From: Austropuccinia psidii
Taxonomy: Eukaryota; Basidiomycota; Pucciniomycetes; Pucciniales; Sphaerophragmiaceae
Length of the DNA: 64,000 bases
Assembly: GCA_023105745.1 (NCBI GenBank)
Contig: JALGQZ010000011.1
Span: 16,583,975 to 16,647,974 of the forward strand
Direction: 5' to 3'
Both the position numbers and the translations under genes were made by a program. The notes beneath the pieces were generated by a model. It saw only the letters and a program-made list of their open reading frames with translations. It did no database searches and had not been told where the DNA came from. This document shows positions 56,840-64,000 of the stretch, in pieces. Position 1 is the first letter of the stretch, and each line of letters starts with the position of its first letter.

Positions 56840-58866
56840 TGTAAGGTTTGACTATGAAACAATAAGTAAAAATTACTAATTTATTACTTATTGTACTCTG
56901 AATGTCCTTATAATTGAAATAATTAAGATTGAAATAATAATAATAATAAAGAAATATTATTATTATGGCGTAAAATAATTATATTATTAAATAAATATAA
57001 TAATATAATTTATATTATGAAAATATAATATAATAAATAAATATATTAATATAAAATAATTAATATATTTAAAAAAGCTCTTTATTATTGTTACCAACAA
57101 ATAATAAAGGCGTAAAAAATTGTTTTTTATTAATAAAAAACAATTAATAACAATAATATTACTAATATTAAAGTTATGAATTAATATAAATACTATTTAT
57201 ATTAATTAAAGAATTATTAAGAGAGTAATAATAGAGAAATTATTATAATAAGAGAAAATAACCTACTTTTAACACTTAATATAATAATTTTGAAGTATTT
57301 TACGCCAAAAAATATAAATACAACCTTTTCAAATTGTATTTACAATAAAAATAAAGAAAATTACAAATTATTCTGGATTTTTACGTGGAAATGAGTTAAT
57401 AGAGAGATTTTTTAACAAAAACAATTAAATAAATGATTTAATCACGTCAAAATAGATGATTATAGCAAGGTGGTCTTTGGTCTTTAATAATATAACAGTT
57501 TTATATATAAAGAATAAAGAAATTACCTTTGATTTAATTGATTTAATGTTTTTGATGCGTCTGAGGGGAAAATAGAGTAAAAAGAGCTCTATTTATAGTA
57601 AATACCTCCCTCCTAGAGTCCAACAGGCTTCTAGTAGACGTGTACTGATCATATCCACTGGAATTGATCAATATTTTAAGGTTTGAGGGTGATTACATCA
57701 TGATCAAACCATATTACATCATTATTACACCATTATTTGGAGTTATCACTATAACTCTAAGTTTGATGACATCAGAGGCTTGGCAGAACCCCAAATTTCG
57801 TGAATTTTATTAGTTTTAATCATAAATTAATAGTATTCACCAATTGTATCACTCTTAAGACTGTTAAACTTAAATTAAGGTTACAGTATGTGATCATAAC
57901 TGCTCAAATTAAGCTCAAACTTTGAACCTCAATAACTTTTAAGATTTACACGCTACAGCAATTCAGAGAGTGAATTCTGATATCCTGACATAACCTTATT
58001 ATGCTGCCAAGAGCTTTTCATTACATCATCAAAACTCTAATTTTGATGATTTTTCTTGTAACCCATCTTTTCTGTCGAAATTCAACATTTTAAACTTCAA
58101 ACCTTGATTTCAGGGGGTTATACCCTGAATTTAATAATAAAAATTACATCATTCGTCACGAATGAACTAGTAGAATCCAACTGTATACTTTTTTTAAGTT
58201 TGGAACACTTTCACAACAAAGTGGTCAACAGCTCTGTTGATTTTTATCAATAATTCATCATAGGTTTTAACCTTGCTTATAATTTGTAAAATAAAGTTCA
58301 TATCTGTGTTCTTACAGTAATTACGTGGTAACTTTATTTTTGGTTCATCATTCTATCATGTATAGTTTAGAAGATATTAGCTATGATCCTTGAATATATG
58401 CATTGACCAAAAAAGTGCATATATTCAGGATAATTCCTTAAGTATTAACATTGGAAATTAGCGTATTAATTGTTTTATGTGTGGATTTTCATGGTGAATC
58501 CACTAGTAAAATTTATTTCACATGTTGATTCATTAGGGCTTGAGATAAATAAGGTTTTATGGTTTTTATAAGGTATTATACCTTATAATTCCTTAAATAT
58601 TGACTTTACAGATATGCCATAAAAATGGTATATGTGTATTTTTCCATGGGGAATCCAATGGTATAATTTATTTTACATGTTGATTCATTGGTCTTTAAGT
58701 TAAACCAATTTTTGTACCAATTTATGGTATTTTTTGTATATTTAATTAATTATTTTCAAGGTATAATTATTCTAAGTAATTTTAATATAATTATATTAAA
58801 GGTATAATTATTATTAATCTTTTTTGTGACCTTATTGGGTATGTGGTCATATCTCAAAGGCTCACA
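56840..58866 (-). repeat. 5' LTR of the chromovirus
   Basis: 2027 bp, the partner of 48159-50186. It carries the promoter used for the element's transcript. The target duplication CTATC follows at 58867. Confidence 0.95.
57589..57597 (-). promoter_or_regulatory. TATA box in the 5' LTR
   Basis: TATAAATAG on the minus strand, about 1.27 kb into the LTR, followed by AGCTCTTTTTACTC. The 3' LTR has the same box at 48908-48916. This implies a long U3 and an R-U5 of about 750 bp. Confidence 0.65.
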
Positions 58867-58871
58867 CTATC

Positions 58872-59950
58872 TGAGGAAGAAATTCATTCATGAAAAAATA
58901 TTTATTGTCTTGAGGGAAAAGGAAATATCACTTATTGAATAAGAACAAGGACCACTCAAGCACTCTTATTGAAAACCTTACAAAATACCCATCATACCCC
59001 ATGAGCCATGGTAAAAGAAGTCAATACCTATAAAAAATGATTTTTACCTCAATGCACAAAATTGATAAGGTAAATAGTCAAAAGAGGGCTGTGGAAAAAA
59101 TTGACCTGAAGCTATACAAGTCCAATATTCTGTGTATTAGAAACAAATTGAAAACTTATAATTCTAAATGACCTTAAAAAACTCAATAAGGTAATAATCA
59201 GAGATTCTGGAGTAACACCACACTTTGAAGAGTTTTTGGATTAAGATTCAGGAGAAGCATTTCACAGACTAGTAAGAATTATGATGAGTATGATTCAATC
59301 GAGCTTTATGTCACAACACCATTTACCACTTTTTAAACACACCTGGGGAAGATTCAGGTGAAAAACTTTGCTTAAGGAGAAATAAATTCAGTGGAAGTGT
59401 ATAAAGAAAAAATGATTTTTATGATACGTAAAATAGAATCTAAATAAAGATGTTGAATTTTTCATTTATTATGGGTGTATCAAAGGAAATAAAATCAACT
59501 CTTAATCAAGAGTTATGACCAGAAAATCTCTAAATTACAAAACTCATCTGGGAATATTCCATTAGTGTGGAAAAAGTAATATACTTCGTTGAATAAGTAG
59601 GAAGCACTATCTCAGGTTCCAAGCTTTCAGGCTTTGTTCGAGATCTAGATGTAGTTTGTAATGTAGTATCAATTTAAGGAAGAACATTCTCAAAACAAAA
59701 GATAAATAAAATTCAAAGTTGGCCAGAATCATTACATAAGAGGGATTTGGGAGGCTTCCTTTGATTGTGTTCATATTTCAGAATGTTTATTAACTGTTTT
59801 TCACAAGTGTAATTACCCCTAAGAAGGCTTATGAGATGATACTTAAGCCCAAAATTGGATGACAAATGGGAGGAAGCTTTACATAAGCTTAGAGGAACCC
59901 TTAGTGATAGAGTAACTGTAGGAATCTGAATTATTATAAGGGATAAAGAA
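58872..59950 (+). pseudogene. Older Ty3/gypsy pol (different lineage), heavily decayed
   Basis: Fragments in three frames follow gypsy order: YKIPIIPHEPW at 58978, the segment before the RT fingers in basidiomycete gypsy elements; RDSGVTPHFEEFL near 59200; DEYDSIELYVTTPFTTF near 59285, the RT catalytic-palm entry; SKQKINKIQSWPEPLHKRDL near 59690; and LCSYFRMFINCFSQV near 59770, the RT-RNase H connection. Stops and frameshifts are frequent. The lineage differs from the chromovirus, whose equivalent motifs are different. Its left half lies before 48154, separated by the chromovirus. Confidence 0.75.
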
Positions 59951-61940
59951 AAAGTAAATTGGAAGAGAACTCAAGCTCCATTTCATAATAATAAGTACTT
60001 ATTCAATAATATAATTAATTAAAAGACATATGAGTACTGTAAAAATACATATCCTTTTTAAACCTAGAATGTGAAATATTTACTTCCCAGATTGAGATCT
60101 TGTGTAGTAGAAATAACACTGAACAATATTAAAAATATCCTTTGGGTATACTATTTTGAGACAAAATAGGATTCCAAGGATCTTATCAAAATCATAAATA
60201 CGGCGTGCTTATGCAATACCCCCACAGAAATATTAATAGTATCTATACAGCTTTTTGATTTTTTTTAGTCCATGAACAAAGAAGAACTTTCAACATTTCC
60301 TATCATTCATCCGGAAGATTAATTTGATGAGGATAAAGAATATATGAATTCATATCCTGTATTTGGATAAAGTATTTTAATACCCTTAATAACTAAGTAG
60401 CTTAAGCTCCCTTGAAGAAAGAAGGATTTTGGAGGAGAATAAAAGAATATTCAGTTACTTTTGCCAGACCAAAAGGGAGGAAAGGTAAGCAAACAATAAT
60501 TTTTTTAAAATTCCTACAGATAGAAAGAGGGAATAACCAAGACCCCAAATCAGCTATATTGAGCTATTTGACTTAAATTCATTTTCTGCAGGAGTTCAAA
60601 AAGAATATGGGCCACAAAAGTGAAAGTAAATCACACAGAATTATTAAAGCAAGATTTTGGAAGGAATTGATGGAAAAATATCTTTAAGAACTAGTGAGAT
60701 CCTTCCAGCCTTTCAAAATAAGAAGCTATATCTTAAAAACAGAATTATGAAAACCAATAGCAACATAAATAATTTTTGAGTGTCTGTATTGATGCAGCTT
60801 ATGCTATATAAGGAAGGTGAAAATTAATTGTGTGGTATTGTATAAAGTTTTTTCGAAAATCAAGTCTAGATTGGTAAAACTATAATATATTGTGTAAAAT
60901 TATAAGAATAATAGATGATAATAAGCTGTGTAAAATGATACATATATATATATATATATAATAAATAAAATAATAATATAGAATACATATCTTGAAATTT
61001 TTTCCTCCAAACTCAAGATTATTGAATAATTTTACCACTGAGATCTACATAGTACTTAACTTGGGGTTATATATTGGCTCGAAGCCATATGACGAAAGCT
61101 GACCAATATATCATGGAGTTGAAAAAAGCTTATAAAATTCTTACCTACCAAGGTCAACTTGATCACCTCCTCATAGTAGGTATTACCAATATGAATATTC
61201 TTTTTTAATATTCAAAGCTACCTCATGATTTAACCTTAACTCTCAATCTTAGAGGATAGCTTATCCTTGACTCATAATACCACAAGTACCCATACCAACA
61301 ACTTAATTATGAATTAATAACCACAAGTCCTTGTCAATATGCATATTCATTATCAACCCCTTACATGAAGCCATAAATTGAATATAAATACACATTATTC
61401 CACAATGAAAAATTTAATGCAACTAAAATACACAAAGTCAGAATTTTATTGGTCAGAATTGGAATTAATTTTGAAGTGCATACTCAGAATAATGAATCAA
61501 AATTTCGGCTTAATTTGATTTGTAAGAAAAACTAATTTATGTTTTGGTATAACTGTACCAGATTTTACCACTAGAAAAACTAGAAAAAAATGAGTTTAAT
61601 CATCAATTTTCAAGAACAAGTTTAAGGTGATCATTGTGTTGTATCATAAAAATTTTGGAGGATTCGGGTGTGAAAAAAGGTAATTAGGAGGTGCTAGGAC
61701 GAAGAATTAATTCAGTAGGTTTTCAGAAGGATTCTATAGGAAAGAAAAAGGGTATTTCAATAAGGTTTGAATAAATATTTCATATTCATAATGCAATCTT
61801 CATTTACAGTTCCAGTCAAAATGAAATGTGTGACTGTAATTGGACTGACTAGTAATCATTTATATAAAGGTCTCTAGGTTTTATGGAGATAAATATCAGC
61901 TCAAATCAAGTGAACTGGGCTTTCAACTAGTGATATCATC
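59951..61940. other. AT-rich DNA, likely downstream part of the older gypsy element
   Basis: No readable domain. It contains a (TA)10 run at about 60942-60961. Nothing else can be supported. Confidence 0.4.
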
Positions 61941-61944
61941 AAGC

Positions 61945-62350
61945 TAATTTTCCCCGAAATTTCCTACTCCGCTAAAATACCGGTCATATGATCAATAGAA
62001 CTGAATTTTTCCCATAATTTCTCTATATCAATTCAAATCAAGGTCACATGTCTAAAACACATACTAAAGCTGCAATCTGTCAAAAATTCCCTAAATTTCC
62101 ACCTCGATTGAAATAAATTTTATATGATAAAAAACTCAAAACTTAAACTGTATTTTCCTGACAAAAACTCAATCAAAATACATCATATGATGAAAAATAA
62201 ATTTCAGGAACAGCCAGATTTGACTATTTGTATCATCATCATGGCAAGAAATTAATTTTCCTGACAATTTCCACACAAATGCCCAGAAATAAACCACAAT
62301 ACAGGCCATATGATTCAATAATACTTTATTTTCCCCACAATTTCTTAATT
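61945..62350 (+). repeat. Degenerate minisatellite upstream of a TATA box
   Basis: About six units of 65-105 bp share ATTTTCC..(A)AATTTCC followed by (G)GNCATATGAT(C)AATA: near 61945, 62010, 62083, 62150, 62258 and 62329. It lies 100-500 bp before TATAAATAG at 62457, so it may be a U3 enhancer region of an unidentified LTR. Confidence 0.5.
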
Positions 62351-62456
62351 AAGCAAAGCTGTATTTCACAGTCCCAATTAATATAAAACACAGCCTGGAT
62401 CAAATGGAGTAATTGTAATTCCCCTGTTTTGGACATCTTTATGGAAGGCTCAAAAC

Positions 62457-62465
62457 TATAAATAG
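62457..62465 (+). promoter_or_regulatory. TATA box, probably of an LTR
   Basis: TATAAATAG followed by AGGTCTTCC, strikingly like the LTR TATA regions at 4975 and (minus) 57597. A second, weaker TATAAAGAG is at about 63610. Confidence 0.5.
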
Positions 62466-62589
62466 AGGTCTTCCCCCCAAAAAAAATTTTTTTCTTCATG
62501 ACCTAGACAGAGGCTCATCACCAAGCCTCCATTATTACATATTTTTTGAGGGAAATCCTCTGCATCTATCCACATTATCTCAATTTTTA

Positions 62590-63060
62590 AGAATAATCAG
62601 CAGCTAAGCTCAGAAGTGAAGCTATCCCATCCACATTTCTAAATTTTGCTCAGTGTCCAAGCTCAGTATCACTTTCTAAGTGATTTATGATTGATAGTAG
62701 TTAGATTTTGGAATAGTACAGCTCAAAAACTCATCTAATTGACTACCTCAATCCCATCATCTCTCAGTAGCTAAGCCCAGAAGAGCTTTCTGAGTCTTTT
62801 TTGAAATTAATAGTAGATATCAGCTTGTCTAAGTTTATCCATATTATGAACACATGAACTATCCCCTTAGTATTGCTATCTCATTCCAAGTTTTCTCAGT
62901 ATAAAAGCTCAGTCACACTATCTTAATGTTTTAAGAATAATATTGGTTGAAAGTTGATCTAAATTATTTTATAAATTTGGGTCATTAACAAATTTCTTCA
63001 CTCAGTAGTTAAGCTCTGTAGTAGCTGTAACCATATTAGTGTCTTTTATCCCAAGTTATC
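62590..63060 (+). repeat. Degenerate tandem repeats with CTCAGTAGCTAAGCTCAG core
   Basis: Variants at about 62601, 62649, 62763, 62893 and 62999, each followed by a (A)GAAG..AGCT(A/T)TC or TCACT(A/T)TCT stretch. They lie directly downstream of the TATA box, in what would be the transcribed leader. No coding frame. Confidence 0.5.
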
Positions 63061-64000
63061 ATTAAAAAACTATTAAATACCTTGAGAAATAGTTTTTTTT
63101 GTGACTATAGGCTATAATATCGTCATCATTTTTTTCTCATCAATATTGGAAATACTTCAAGGTATTACTGTCATCAGTAAAGGAAATCAACAGTTTTTTC
63201 TCCATTTTTATATCTCTATCTATTTCTTTGAGTCTTAATAAGCCATTATTTGTGGATAAAAAAAGTCTGATAGATTCTGTTTGATACACCTTTCTAAACT
63301 AGCCACTATCAATAGCTAAATACATTGTGGGCTCACCTTGAGATAATTGATCATTTTCAGGAAGGGAAGTTCAGATTATCCTTACACACAAGAAGAGAAA
63401 GGTTTACAAGATTTAACATAAGTTCGAAACTGTTTCCTTTTAATTTATCCTTCTGTATACTGCCTCCTTTATACCACACAAGAGGAGTTTCCACAGTATG
63501 ATGGCTCAGCCTGATTGGTCAGGAAACACCACACTAAAAATTACTCAAGCTTGGAAGAATTTTAAGTCCCTTGGTTTTTGAAGGCTCAATGATGGCCCCA
63601 AAAGCTATAAAGAGAGTTCCGCTATCTGAAACTTCTTCCTCATGCTTCTTATTGAGAGAATATTTTTAAGGATCAATCCATCACTCCTCTAGTAGAATCA
63701 TCAAGTCTTATAATTTCCTGTTAAAAAATATACTGAAAAAAGGTATCTTATAGTCATTTTATGGTTGATGGAATATAAAGATTGAAATTTTCAATCCTAA
63801 TACAGTAAAAATCAAAAAGAGAAGCTACCAGAATTTTGATTTGATTCTTTTTTGTTATTTTCATTTTTCATTGTATTTCCAAAAAAAAATAATAAAAAAC
63901 TGACTACCTGCCTTGTTTTAAATAGAAACAAAATTCAGAAAAAATAAAGTTGGAAGAAAAATTATTCCAGCTCAAAGGAAAAAAAGAAATAAATATCAAA
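63061..64000. other. AT-rich end of window, no gene seen
   Basis: Contains CTCAGCCTGATTGGTCAGG near 63507 and a TATA-like word near 63610, so it probably continues repeat DNA. Confidence 0.4.

Larger units (their letters stand above)
48159..58866 (-). mobile_element. Near-complete Ty3/gypsy chromovirus
   Basis: 10708 bp. LTRs at 48159-50186 and 56840-58866 have TG..CA ends and are about 98% identical by eye. A perfect 5 bp target duplication CTATC flanks it (48154-48158, 58867-58871). Minus-strand order: 5' LTR with TATA box, primer-binding site, leader with a possible small intron, gag, pol, polypurine tract, 3' LTR. pol is open from zinc knuckle through chromodomain. The gag frame carries two stops (55794-55796 and 54579-54581). 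It sits inside an older gypsy element of another lineage. High LTR identity indicates a fairly recent insertion. Confidence 0.96.

Overview
The window looks like a transposon-crowded, AT-rich fungal nuclear genome, most likely a rust fungus (Pucciniales). Three things point there: short fungal-type introns of about 80-90 bp, a Notchless ribosome-biogenesis gene of fungal size, and Ty3/gypsy chromovirus polyproteins. From memory and unverified, those polyproteins closely resemble the ones very abundant in Austropuccinia psidii (myrtle rust); the species call is an inference. I see no rRNA or tRNA genes, no CRISPR array and no bacterial features.

The only convincing host gene is Notchless/NLE1 (Rsa4 type) on the minus strand at 21447-23316. 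It has four exons and sits in a small, more GC-rich island (about 20.7-23.6 kb). A short divergent ORF just upstream at 23410 may be the first exon of a second gene or nothing.

Almost everything else is mobile DNA, nested in layers. Bases 1-6151 are the 3' part of a decayed Ty3/gypsy element (plus strand) with an internal deletion, a 1.6 kb GC-rich insertion and its 3' LTR. From 6152 to 12592 lies a second LTR-like repeat (family B) split by a 5 kb MULE DNA transposon, which carries FAR1, DDE, SWIM and OTU modules, all broken. From 12593 to 16842 there is a minus-strand pol scrap and two LTRs in head-to-head inverted orientation. From 24.4 to 28.2 kb there is a solo LTR (family C) and another family B copy. 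A third family B copy (about 33.8-44.5 kb) is split by a cluster of gag-only family C LTR elements, with a seven-unit tandem array in the leader, and again by a Tc1-like transposon at 42406-43951. A fourth, inverted B copy follows.

The youngest large element is a 10.7 kb chromovirus on the minus strand (48159-58866). It has 2 kb LTRs, a perfect 5 bp target duplication, PBS, PPT, TATA box and a full-length pol with zinc knuckle, protease, RT, RNase H, integrase and chromodomain. Its gag frame carries two stop codons and contains a completely overlapping 148-codon ORF that ends on a slippery-type sequence. It landed inside an older, heavily decayed gypsy element of another lineage (visible at 58872-59950). 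The last 2 kb hold minisatellite-like repeats flanking a TATA box, probably a further LTR.

The long AT-rich stretches at 16.9-20.7, 28.2-33.8, 45.9-48.1 and 60.3-61.9 kb contain no gene I can support.
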